DNA of 64,000 nt from JASLMY01 sp965226475. Its GTDB lineage: Bacteria; Pseudomonadota; Alphaproteobacteria; GCA-2731375. Below are positions 1-8,694 of this stretch, in pieces. The notes beneath the pieces were generated by a model. The model had not been told where the DNA came from. It made no database searches and saw only the letters and a program-made list of their open reading frames with translations. The position numbers and the translations under genes are program-made. The stretch spans positions 1,302,001 to 1,366,000 of the forward strand of contig CBDDDJ010000003.1 in the NCBI GenBank assembly GCA_965226475.1. Direction: 5' to 3'. Within the stretch, counting starts at the first letter, position 1; the number at the start of each line of letters is the position of its first letter.

Positions 1-909
1 CTCGAAGGGGACGGCCGGTAGATCGCGCAAAGCCTCGAGGTCGGCCAGCAGCGCCGTTGCCTTCTCGCCTTCCTCCAGGGCGTCGAGACGCGCCAGGCAA
101 CCCGCCATCAGCTGTTCGTTCAGGGCGTCCAGGTCCCGCACCTTTGGGATCGGCACGAAGAACTTGCGCCGCGCCGTCTTCACCAGCGCCTCGACCTTCC
201 CTTTGTCGTTGCCCTTGCCGGGCCGGCCGAAGCGGTCGCGGAACAGATAGTGCGACTGCAGATGCGAGAAGGCCTGGGTGCGGCGGCGCTCGCCGTCGCC
301 CATGATCCGCGCCACCGCCAGCGTCGTGTTGTCGTACAGGATCGATCGAGGGATCCCGCCGAAGAAGGCGAAGGCGCTGACGTGCCCGTCCAGGAAAGCC
401 TCCGTCGTCTCCCGCAGGTAGGCCTTCACGAACCAGGCGTTCGAATGGGGCAAGATAAAGCAGAAGAAGTGGACCTTCTCCCGCTTGCCACGCAGATCGA
501 CCACCGCTTGGCCAAAGTCTGCCTGGGCATGGCCCGGCGGGTGATGCAGCGGCACGAAGGCTTCGCGTGTCGACTGCCGCTGAGCGCGGACGTAGTCCTT
601 CACGATGGTGTAGCCGCCGGTGAAGCCGTGCTCGTCCCGAAGCCGCTCGAAGATCCGTTGTGCCGTGTGCCGCTGCTTGCGCGGCACATCCCGGTCCGCC
701 GACAGGATCGCGTCGATGACCGCCGTGAACTCTTCCAGCTTCGGCCGTCTCACCGGCATCGTCCGCCGATACCCCGGCGGCGCCGAGTAGCTCAGCATCT
801 TCTTCACCGTCCGGCGGTCGATGCCAAACCGCCGCGCCGCCTCACGGTGGCTCAGCCCCTCATCGACAACTGCCAGCCGAACCTGCGCATACAACTCCAC
901 GCCATACAT
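1..909 (-). CDS. istA: IS21 transposase IstA, partial (C-terminus off the left edge)
   Basis: The frame is open for 303 codons from ATG at 909 to the window edge with no stop. The protein starts MYGVELYAQVRLAVVDEG and has an N-terminal helix-turn-helix (about residues 10-40, SHREAARRFGIDRRTVKKML). The rve-type DDE core follows, with HAQADFG near residue 130 and the later FGGIPRSILYDNT and RFGRPGKGNDKGKVE stretches typical of IstA. IstA is the DNA-cutting transposase and works with the ATPase IstB. It is clearly related to, but diverged from, the IstA at 46078-47750. The ribosome-binding stretch GCAGGAG touches the ATG, so a slightly different start is possible. Confidence 0.85.
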   Translation of the reverse strand, partial: MYGVELYAQVRLAVVDEGLSHREAARRFGIDRRTVKKMLSYSAPPGYRRTMPVRRPKLEEFTAVIDAILSADRDVPRKQRHTAQRIFERLRDEHGFTGGYTIVKDYVRAQRQSTREAFVPLHHPPGHAQADFGQAVVDLRGKREKVHFFCFILPHSNAWFVKAYLRETTEAFLDGHVSAFAFFGGIPRSILYDNTTLAVARIMGDGERRRTQAFSHLQSHYLFRDRFGRPGKGNDKGKVEALVKTARRKFFVPIPKVRDLDALNEQLMAGCLARLDALEEGEKATALLADLEALRDLPAVPFE

Positions 910-1020
910 CTCCTGCCCCCCGTCGCTAACAACAGGGGACGATCACTGGCGCATCTTCGCGCCGCCGCAACCGGACTACCCGGCCGCCTCGCGTGGAGCA
1001 TTTTTGCAGCGCCGCCTACA
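1..1020 (-). mobile_element. IS21-family element, 5' part (continues beyond left edge)
   Basis: This is the istA-proximal end of an IS21-type element lying on the minus strand. Read on that strand it begins at 1020 with TGTAGGCGGCGCTGC, the TG start usual for IS21 ends. A 111-nt leader follows, then istA runs off the left edge. The outer boundary is clear because the flanking transposase frame (1021-1940) stops matching its family exactly at 1020. The other end and istB lie outside the window, so the target duplication cannot be checked. It is a different IS21 lineage from the copy at 45960-48701. Confidence 0.85.
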
Positions 1021-1940
1021 CAGAAGGTGTCCTCACGGGCACGCGGTCTCTCCCAGACCGGAATGTGCGGTTCGATCCCGCGTTCGATCAACCACTTCAA
1101 CGTCTCGGCGGTGCCGTAGGCGACATCGCCGCCAACGCGGTCCGGCTTCAGGGCGAAGCGCTCTTCGGTGCGCTCGATCATGGTCTCCGTGGCATCGACT
1201 TCCTTGGAGATCCGTGTCGGCGTCGCCTCGACATCGACGATCACCGCCTCCTCCAGATCGATCAGATAGTTGAGGCTGTAGCCGAACATCACCTTGTGGC
1301 GACCGCGTGTGGTCCAGGCGGCCGAGGGATCAACCGGCGACATCGCCTTGGGCGGGCGCTCGGGGTTGGTCGTCGGGTTCTCGCTCTCTAACGCCGCCAC
1401 GTACTCGGCAACCGGGCGGCGCGCCAGCTCTTCATCGCTCCAGTCGACGGAGGCGCCCTCGACCCGCTGAAAGCGGCTCGCATCGGCTTCAATCACACTG
1501 GCATCCACGGCAAAGCCTTCGCCGCCGACCAGCCCTGCCTTCATGCAGCCACAGACGACCTCTTCGAACACCGTGCGCAGGATATCGCTCTCCCGGAAGC
1601 GGCCATGGCGATTGACGGAGAACGTCGAGTGATCGGGAACCCGGTCTTCCAACCCGAGCCGGCAGAACCACCGATAGGCCAGGTTCAGTTCGACGTCTTG
1701 GCAGAGCCGACGTTCCGAGTGGATGGAGAAGCAGTAGCCGACCAGAAGCATCCGGATCAACAACTCCGGGCAAACCGACGGCCGTCCGATCCCGCTGTAG
1801 TGCGGCTTCATCTCCGCCCGGAGCCAGCTCGGATCGAGAACCGCGTCGATCTTGCGCAGCAGGTGATCGGCGGGAACCATATCGTCCAGGCGGAACTCAT
1901 GGAAAAGGCGGTCTTGCTGGTCTTGCGCCGGTCCCATCAT
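1021..1940 (-). pseudogene. IS5/IS1182-like transposase, truncated by the IS21 insertion
   Basis: The frame starts at the ATG-ATG pair ending at 1940 (MMGPAQDQQDRLFHEF). It continues for about 306 residues through a DUF772-like N-terminal domain (GRPSVCPELLIRMLLVGYC, FCRLGLEDRVPDHSTFS) and the first DDE segment (GEGFAVDASVIEAD). A second catalytic-type segment, KPDRVGGDVAYGTAETLKWL, lies near residue 285. At 1020/1021 it jumps into IS21 sequence, so the C-terminus with the last catalytic residue is missing here. It presumably resumes left of the window beyond the IS21 copy. The family name (IS1182 or a near IS5 group) is from recognisable motifs, not a search. Confidence 0.75.
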
Positions 1941-2312
1941 CGATCTGCCCTCCCGCGATAGCCACAAGCCGACATTCACCTCTGTCAGCAGCGCGCATAG
2001 ATTCCTCTGGCATTCGCCGCTAAGCCCGTCGGTAGGGAGGATTCCGATGGAGCGCGGCCTCGCCGGCGCCATCCTCGCCGAATAGACCATGGGTGGACCG
2101 TTGCAAGACGCTACATGACGCTGGAAACCCTGGCCCACATAGGCCATTATGACGACACGACCGCGCTCTTGGATGGAGCCAACAGAAAAATGATGCACAC
2201 GACGCGGCGGCATACTACCGTCATTGGCTTGTTCTCGTGGCTGATGGGGAAGTTTTGGCTTACACTCCGGCCTCAGTCTGCGGTAGCGCAGCACACGCTG
2301 TGAAAAACGCAC
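1941..2312. other. 372-bp stretch without a supported gene
   Basis: This lies upstream of the truncated IS5/IS1182-like transposase and before the decayed TPR gene. It probably contains the element's terminal sequence, but I could not find a convincing inverted-repeat end or target duplication. The minus frame stays open through it with no family-like content, so I treat it as noncoding. Confidence 0.4.
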
Positions 2313-4745
2313 TTTTCGAACGGCTTAGAGGCTTATCGGAGAGCCGACTACGATGAAGCTAAAGAAGAGTTTGAAGCAGCCTATGAAGCAGCGCACCAAG
2401 CCGTCGGGCAGCCCGATGTCGTTAACTTTTGAATGGTGACAACTCTCAATAATCTTTCAAAAATTCATCAAGAGAAAGGGAGTGTTATTGAGGCCGAAGC
2501 ACTGGCGGCGCGAGTGCTTAAATACTTTGAGGAAGTTCGCGTAGCCGAAGGTCGTGAGCGACACATGTGGCCGGTGTGTCCGAATTTACACTGAGCCATT
2601 ATGCATCTTGTAACACTCTACCATACGCAACACAAACATTATGAAGCTGAACGCACACTCAGGCGCTTACTTGCGATGCACAAAAATGTGTTGTTTTGGC
2701 AGTTAGATCTCTATATTGCGGACATTTTACCGTTCTTGCTTCAATCTTTTCCGACCAAAGCCGATACGATGAAGCGACAATGTTTTCTAAGGCGGCATTA
2801 ACGGCTTGGGAGAAAGCACTAGGCTCAGAACATCCCGACCTCGTTGTATATATCGAAAATCTCTCTGCGTTGTATCTCGCCGACGGCCAAAATGAGAAAG
2901 CCACGCTCCTAACCGACCAAGCTCTTTCAATTCAGCGGAGCGCTGCGTTCCGATATAAGGCCATGGCAAACGTATCAGGCGGAAGCACAGAGGGACTTTA
3001 CGACACGAACGGTCGATACGTTGAAACTATGTCGCTTTGCCAAAAAACTCTTGTAACTAAGGAGGGAGAACTCGGACCGAAGCATTTGGATATTGTCGGA
3101 AGACTTGAGGATGTGGCAAAACTCTATCATACGAGATGGGTGTTTCCGACGCTTGGCGGATTTCCCAAGCCGAGAAACTTAATAAGAGTGCGCTCGCGAT
3201 TCGTAAGAGGGCATTGGATCCCAACCATCCCGATATAGCCCGCAGCCTAGACAGCTTAGGAGCTCTTTATAGTTATTACTTGGAGGACAAACGTGGCGCC
3301 AATTTCCACGAGCGTGCGCTCTTAATCTGGAAACGCGCGCTTGGACTAGAGCATCCAAAAATAGCCATATCTCTTCTTAAGGTTGCGCAACACTACAGAA
3401 ACATTGGGACCCATGGAAAGCTTGGGGAAACGAAAAGATTACACATCATTAGGATCCGCTATCGATCCAGGAGAAGGTATTGAGTTCCGAGCATCCAGAC
3501 CTCGCAAAACCCTCGATGAACTGGGTTCTTTGTGTAGCAAACACAACATGGAGGGGAGACCAAAGAGTACTATGGACGGGCATTACTAATCCGTGAGAAG
3601 ACTCTACCCCTAGAGGATCCCAGTCTGCTCGGGAGCCTCAATTTATTTGCGAACCATTACCAAAACGACGATACCAATGAGCGCGAGCCCATATATAGGC
3701 GATTGCTCACAGTTCACGAAAATCTCCTTGGACCGGATCATCCAGATGTAGCAGCAATTTTAGACCAATTGGCGAGCCTTTCCCAGAGCCAAGGAACGAG
3801 CGTTGAGGCCGAGCAGTTCTTTGAGCGGGCACTGGCAAACCGTGACAAAGCGCTTGAGCCTGGACACGTGGACGATTTTGGTGATGACGTGACGGAAAGC
3901 CTTTTGCACCTGGCTAGCCAAAACCTGGAATCGGGCAAGGAAGATAAAGCTGAAGAACTGCTTTGGCGAGCACTTGTCATACACAATCAAAGTCCTTCAC
4001 CATATGAGGTGCGCACGACTTCGACACTACAGTTACTGGCAAATCTTTACCATAGACAACACAGATACGCCGAGGCAGAACCTCTCTACGAGCGCCTTGT
4101 GACGAATTGGAGAAGTAGTCCCTTTATTCCAAAGTTACCAACGGCAGTGCCCGAGGGACTGGCCAAGCTTGCTGAAATCTATGTCAACAATGGTCGATTA
4201 GACGATGCCGAGCGCCTATATCGGCAATCTCTTGGTATATGAGAAAGGATTATTGGGCCGGAAGAGCCGGTCTTAATCAGAAAAATCGTTGATGAGGTGG
4301 CGATTAGCCTCTTCGATGTCAATGGGCGCGACGCCGAACCAGAGCCACTCGCCGATCGGGCGTTGGCCGCGTTAGCCAATGCCACGTGCCCCCAGCACGA
4401 ACAGCTAGTCTCGACTCTTGAGAAGTTTTCTGATTTTCTTCGCGACAGAGAACATATCGGAGATTCCGATAGATTGGGGAAGGAAACTAAAGAGATAAGA
4501 AATCGATACAGCGATGATCCGTATAGTGTGGAATTTCCGATTCAATTAGTACAGATTTTGCCTTCGATAAAGATGAGTTTGGTGAGGAGTCCTTTAAGCT
4601 AATTGATGAAATGCCTGCGAGGATAAACCTTTCAGAAGAGAGCCGTGAAGATCTGATCGGATACAAGAAGGATATCGTCGATGGCCGTTTTGATGTGGAT
4701 GATTGGCGTTACCTGAAAGGCCTTAACGCTCGCCTCTCGAAATAA
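2313..4745 (+). pseudogene. Decayed tetratricopeptide-repeat (TPR) protein gene
   Basis: Fragments in all three plus frames encode TPR units of the kinesin-light-chain/Nephrocystin-3 style. Examples are DYDEAKEEFEAAYEAA (about 2345), LTAWEKALGSEHPDLVVYI (about 2800), AIRKRALDPNHPDIARSLDS (about 3200), VHENLLGPDHPDVAAILDQL (about 3715) and HRYAEAEPLYERLV (about 4070). In-frame stops and shifts occur near 2430, 2590, 3140, 3480, 3600 and 4240. The last shift is near 4535, after which the frame ends with a 60-residue acidic tail (DKDEFGEESFKLIDEMPARI through GLNARLSK) and TAA at 4745. Length and repeat number suggest one large protein-interaction protein. Base composition is clearly more AT-rich than the surrounding chromosome, which fits acquisition by transfer. 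Confidence 0.75.
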
Positions 4746-5239
4746 AAATGGCGAAAGATACAAGGCTATGAGCGATCGATGAGTAGAGAAGAGTTCGGTG
4801 GAGAATTTCATTTTATTATCTGACTGCGTCTCCAGTAATGGCGCATGTGGCTTGACTGTTCGAACCCGGAACTTCCGTTGTCGGTCGTGTGTCACGAGCA
4901 TCGCCGGTCCAAACGAGGCTGGGCAAATGTACGAGAGATGAAGGAGGGCCCTTCGGGCTCGGCGATCAGGAGCCGATCCCAAGCTACCGCAAGCTGCTGT
5001 GGTCAAAAAGCCATGTTGGTGAGCGTTGTTGAAAAGTCGGGACGATGATCCCGGCAAGCACGGTGAGAGCGCGAAGGAGTCAAGTCTCGCTTTTTGTATC
5101 GGCCCGGCGGGCGCGGCCCGATGTGCTATCGCAGAGACGGAAGGACGGATGAAAGGTAAAAAAACAAGACTTGACTCCTTCGTGCATCATCAGGGACCCT
5201 TCCAATATTCAGAATATCATGAATTGCCTACTAAACATC
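4746..5239. other. AT-mixed intergenic stretch with a long-range inverted repeat
   Basis: No supported gene. A 67-codon frame at 4845-5048 and another at 5026-5262 lack recognisable domains, codon signal or ribosome-binding sites. The notable content is a perfect 16-bp inverted repeat (see 5072-5182). The stretch lies between the decayed TPR gene and the 3' end of the abortive-infection-like gene. Confidence 0.5.
5072..5182. repeat. Perfect 16-bp inverted repeat with 79-bp spacer
   Basis: CGAAGGAGTCAAGTCT at 5072-5087 is exactly complemented by AGACTTGACTCCTTCG at 5167-5182. The spacer carries a GC hairpin (CGGCCCGGCGGGCGCGGCCCG region, 5100-5120) and A/T runs next to each arm. It could be ends of a small mobile remnant, a structured RNA, or a bidirectional terminator for the convergent TPR and abortive-infection-like genes. 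The sequence does not decide. Confidence 0.6.
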
Positions 5240-6282
5240 AAAAATATTGGCTCAATTCGTGAATTGTATGCGTCACCTTGTTACGGCGGCGGCGAGGCAG
5301 GCTCGGTCATTGGCGCCGGGGGCGAGGCCGACGAGGTGGAACCAGCTCAGGTAGTTGTCCAGATAGCGGGTGGCGATGCCGCGGCGGGGACGCAGCAAGT
5401 CCTTCAACCGGCTGTGGCGGCTGTTCACCGTCTGCACATGCAGATCGCCCCGAACCCGTTCCCCCATCGAGCGGTTGAGTGCTTCGTGGCTCACCCCGAG
5501 CGCGGCGGCGCAAGGTGGATAGCTCGCGCCACCGTCGGAGACCAGCAGGGCGTCCTTCGCGACCACCGGGTCGAGAGCAGCCGTGAGCGCCGCCGCGTCG
5601 ACCCTGGGCAGCACCGCGCTCACCGTCGTCCCGCTCCGGTCCGCCGCCATGAGAACCGGCACCTGCTCGCGCGAGAGGCCGCGCTTCTTCGCCTTGCCGC
5701 CCCGCCGCCGTGCCTTGCGTCCCAGCCCGCGCGCGCCCTTCCGGCTCTCCAGGACGTAGGTCTCGTCCGCTTCCACGATCCCCTTGAGCACCTCCGAATC
5801 GCTCCGCGCCGCCGCCAGAAACCGGTGACGCCAGCGGAACGCCGTGCTCACCGCCACGTCGCAGCGCGCCGCCGAGGCCTTCACCGTCTCCCCCTCCGCC
5901 AGCGACGCCCCGAACGACAGCCAGCGTTCCTTGTGGTGCAGGCCCGACAGCGGCGTACCGGTCAGCGCGTTGAAGGTCCTGCCGCAGCCCTTGCACTGGT
6001 AGCGCCGCAGACCCCGCGCCATACCGCGCGAAACCGCCCCTTCGCTCGCGCAGTGCGGACAGCGCCGGGCCTCGTCCACACCAAGCTCGATCGCGGCCTT
6101 CGATGCCTCGCCTTCGCTCCGGCCCGACAGCACCGCGAGCGCCTCGTGCCGCTGCACGCGCGTCAGCCCGCGCGCCGCCGAAAGCCACACCTGGAAACCC
6201 TTGCCGTCCATGACCCAACCTCCTGACGTTCCGGGCATTCTATCACAAATGCATACGTTTCACGAATTGAGCCAAAAATATT
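5240..6282 (-). mobile_element. IS1595-family insertion sequence, intact, with target duplication
   Basis: The element proper is 5249-6273 (1025 bp). Its ends are imperfect 23-bp inverted repeats: GGCTCAATTCGTGAA.. at 5249-5271 and its complement at 6251-6273, with two mismatches. It is flanked by the identical 9-mer AAAAATATT at 5240-5248 and 6274-6282, matching the 8-bp class of duplication made by this family plus one chance base. It carries a single transposase gene and looks recent and complete. Confidence 0.93.
5273..6211 (-). CDS. IS1595-family transposase
   Basis: 312 residues. The start at 6211 (MDGKGFQVWLS) is chosen because GGAGG lies 7-8 nt upstream. An N-terminal zinc ribbon (CPHCASEG..YQCKGCGRTF, about residues 50-78) is followed by the SFGASLAEGETVKASAA region. 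The ISXO2-type DDE core then has IVEADETYVLESRKG for the first acidic site, LLVSDGGASYPP for the second, and HVQTVNSRHSRLKDLLR plus YLDNYLSWFH at the end. It mobilises the element at 5249-6273. Only about 50-60 bp separate the gene from the ends. No frameshift is seen, so it is probably functional. Confidence 0.92.
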   Translation of the reverse strand: MDGKGFQVWLSAARGLTRVQRHEALAVLSGRSEGEASKAAIELGVDEARRCPHCASEGAVSRGMARGLRRYQCKGCGRTFNALTGTPLSGLHHKERWLSFGASLAEGETVKASAARCDVAVSTAFRWRHRFLAAARSDSEVLKGIVEADETYVLESRKGARGLGRKARRRGGKAKKRGLSREQVPVLMAADRSGTTVSAVLPRVDAAALTAALDPVVAKDALLVSDGGASYPPCAAALGVSHEALNRSMGERVRGDLHVQTVNSRHSRLKDLLRPRRGIATRYLDNYLSWFHLVGLAPGANDRACLAAAVTR

Positions 6283-6832
6283 TCCTGACATAATCCGGCG
6301 AATAAATCGATATCCAGGAAGAAATGCTTGTAGTACGTTTCTTTCTTGTTCAGAAAAACTATTCATTTTTGACAGAGAGCCATCCTCTTGAACCTGTAAA
6401 CCGCACAACATCAGTTCCCCATTCAAACGCTCTCTCAATTCAGCGAAACGTTGGGGTTCATTTGCAAAATTTGCCGGGTCTATGGCAACGCGAAGGAATG
6501 CAAGAATATTTCGACGATTTCCAGACTCGTTTTGAGCTTGTAGCAGTATTTCGAACAACCCATTTACATCCAAGTTAGAAATACTAGAATGCGAAATATC
6601 GACGGCTTTAAGCGCCGCCACTATTTCTGCGTTTGACAGACCATCGGTCTGAGCGCCGATAACCCCCGAAATACCTCGTAAGTCATTGGTCCGAAATTTC
6701 ACCATATTCCTCACATATTGCGTTCTATTCACATGCTAATGCGTGAGTATTGTAATACGGTTACCGCGTTTCTACCGAAACCGTCCCATATTTCCTCTTC
6801 GGGTCAACATTTCACATAAGATGCCTCTAATT

Positions 6833-7131
6833 CTATGTCCGAACCTGAGTGAACATACGACATTGAAAGGCGATTCCGGACCTGCTGACGATAGACGCTA
6901 GGAATTGGGCGTGGGCAACTTGAAGACCCAGTTGCTGCTCTCGCTGTCCTATGGCTGCGGCCTGTGAATCAGCGAGGTTGCGAGACTCAAGGCCGGCGGT
7001 ATCGATATCGGCCATGAACAATTGGTACAGCTGTGTCGCCAAGAGGCGCGTCTTAGCGTCTGCTGCCGCGACTAATTTGCTACTAAAAACTGCTTCCTGT
7101 GCTTCGTCAGCTTCGTAAGTGATTGTTTTTT
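6833..7131 (-). pseudogene. Unassigned coding remnant beside tRNA-Phe
   Basis: On the minus strand an open frame starting just past the tRNA 3' end reads YEKTITYEADEAQEAVFSSK and ends ..AFQCRMFTQVRT with a stop at 6833. It has protein-like composition, with long helical stretches such as LATQLYQLFMADIDTAG, and no start codon inside the island. It looks like the 3' part of a gene cut off at the tRNA boundary. I do not recognise a family. It could be noncoding. Confidence 0.35.
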
Positions 7132-7143
7132 CGTAGGAAAAGA

Positions 7144-7219
<76 letters not shown>

Positions 7220-7674
7220 GCTGGGCGGGGGCGGGGCCGAGGACCCCGGCCGTCCGGGCCGGGTGGGGACATAGCCGAGATCCGGGGGGAGATCAAGCGG
7301 GAGGCGGGCTCGGCGCTCGCGGGCGCTCGCCTTTGCCGGTTCCCGTAAATGAGAGGCCGGCGCGTTCAAACGCCACGAGGGCTTTGCCTCGGCTTTGCTC
7401 GGCCGTGCGCGCGTTCGCCCGGCCCGGGCCGGCGCCACCGGCGGGACGCCGCCCCGATGCCGCGTCGGGGCCAACGCGATGCCCACGAATGCCCCGCGAA
7501 TGCCCCAGGGATCCCCGCCCCGGCGCCACCGGCGGGACGCCGCCCCGATGCCGCGTCGAGGCCAACACGATGCCCACGAATGCCCCGCGAATGGCGCCAC
7601 CCTCGCGCCGGGCTGGCGCGCGCGCGGCGGGGCGGGCATCATGGGCCCGTTCGTGTCCAAGGAGGGAGGAGCCG
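7220..7674. other. GC-rich intergenic stretch with a 74-bp direct repeat
   Basis: No gene is supported between tRNA-Phe and the E1 alpha gene. Frames on both strands are open only because of high GC. It contains two 74-bp direct copies at 7429-7502 and 7520-7593 (period 91), described separately. The E1 alpha ribosome-binding site GGAGGGAGGA is at its right end. Confidence 0.6.
7429..7593. repeat. Two 74-bp direct repeats, period 91
   Basis: CCGGCGCCACCGGCGGGACG begins both copies (7429 and 7520) and GCCCCGCGAATG ends both (7502 and 7593). I see two substitutions between them (CGGGGCCAACGCG versus CGAGGCCAACACG). The 17-bp spacer and only two units exclude a CRISPR array. It sits in the untranslated region ahead of the E1 alpha gene. 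Confidence 0.8.
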
Positions 7675-8643
7675 ATGAGCCCGTCACCCGAGAAACAGCG
7701 CGAGATGCTGCGCCAAATGCAGACCATCCGCCGCTTCGAGGAGCGCGCCTCCGACGACTATGTCGGCGGCAGGATCTATGGCGTCGTGCATTGCTATATC
7801 GGCGAGGAGGCGATCGCCGTCGGCGTCTGCGCGGCGCTGGAACTGCGCGATCAGATCATCTCCACCCACCGGGGCCACGGCCACTGCATCGCCAAGGGCG
7901 CCGATTTGAACCGCATGATGGCGGAACTCTACGGCCGCGAGACCGGCTATTGCAAGGGCAAGGGCGGCTCGATGCATATCGCCGATTTCGGCATCGGCAT
8001 GCTGGGCGCCAACGGCATCGTCGCCGGCGGGATCTCCATCGTCACCGGCGCCGGGCTCGCCGCGCAGCTCGAGGGCGAGGGCCGGGTCGCGGTCAGCTTC
8101 TTCGGCGACGGCGCCTCCAACGCCGGGCCGTTCCACGAGTCGATCAACATCGCCTCGGCCTGGAAGCTGCCGATGATCTACGTCTGTGAGAATAACCTCT
8201 GGGCCGCCGCCACCGCCGCCTCGACGACCTTGGCGCAAGAAGACGTCGCGGCGCGGGCCGCCGGCTACGGCATCCCCGGCGTGGTGGTCGACGGCAACGA
8301 CGTCTTCGCCGTGCACGAGGCGGCCCTTGAGGCGGTCGCCCGGGCGCGGGCCGGCGAGGGCCCGACGCTCATCGAATGCAAGACCTACCGCCAGCGCCGC
8401 CACACCGAGCGCCCGACCCAGGTCGACTACCGCCCGGAGGCGGAGATCGCGGCCTGGATGGAACGCGATCCCATCACGCGCCTGGTCGAGCATCTGAAAG
8501 GCCAGCAGGGTCAGCTGACGGATGAAGAGTGGGCCGGCATGGACGGCGAGATCATGGCCGCGATCCAGGCCTCGGTCGATTTCGCCGAGGCGAGCCCCTT
8601 CCCGGCGCCGGAAGCGGCGCTGGAGGACGTGTTCGCGAGTTAG
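7675..8643 (+). CDS. TPP-dependent dehydrogenase E1 component, alpha subunit
   Basis: 322 residues. It is the alpha half of a thiamine-diphosphate 2-oxoacid (pyruvate or acetoin type) dehydrogenase E1. Seen: the family start MLRQMQTIRRFEERA, RGHGHCIAKGADLNRMMAEL, the KGKGGSMHIAD substrate-loop motif, and the TPP motif GDGASNAGPFHE..VCENN (GDG to NN spacing as expected). RRHTERPTQVDYRP lies near the phosphorylation-loop position. Start ATG 7675 has GGAGGGAGGA just upstream. The beta subunit is downstream at 10298, now separated by an IS4 copy. No E2 or E3 gene is adjacent, so acetoin, pyruvate or a branched substrate cannot be settled. Confidence 0.9.
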   Translation: MSPSPEKQREMLRQMQTIRRFEERASDDYVGGRIYGVVHCYIGEEAIAVGVCAALELRDQIISTHRGHGHCIAKGADLNRMMAELYGRETGYCKGKGGSMHIADFGIGMLGANGIVAGGISIVTGAGLAAQLEGEGRVAVSFFGDGASNAGPFHESINIASAWKLPMIYVCENNLWAAATAASTTLAQEDVAARAAGYGIPGVVVDGNDVFAVHEAALEAVARARAGEGPTLIECKTYRQRRHTERPTQVDYRPEAEIAAWMERDPITRLVEHLKGQQGQLTDEEWAGMDGEIMAAIQASVDFAEASPFPAPEAALEDVFAS

Positions 8644-8694
8644 GTTATTTGGCCGTCTTCGACGGCGCCCCGGCCCGGCCCGCTCCCCCGGCCC

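Larger units (their letters stand above)
5231..6705 (-). pseudogene. Abortive-infection-like small gene, interrupted near its 3' end by IS1595
   Basis: The uninterrupted gene would run from ATG at 6705 (GAGGAAT just upstream; an in-frame GTG at 6732 is a weaker choice) to 6274, then 5239 to the TAG at 5231-5233. This gives 146 residues ending in ..MSGNIFDV. The IS1595 insertion (5249-6273) lies after codon 144, and readthrough now adds an IS-encoded tail of about 37 residues ending at 6163, so most of the protein survives. The segment RRNILAFLRVAIDPANFANE followed by FAELRERLNGELMLCGLQV resembles C-terminal segments of TIGR02391/abortive-infection-type proteins. That is a family resemblance from memory, not a firm assignment. 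Base composition is AT-rich like the TPR relic beside it. Confidence 0.6.

Noticed and set aside
4845..5262. Two short plus-strand frames as genes
   Set aside because: No ribosome-binding site, no recognisable family, and overlap with an inverted repeat; better left as noncoding.
7429..7593. Possible CRISPR-like repeats
   Set aside because: Only two 74-bp units with a 17-bp spacer and no cas genes.
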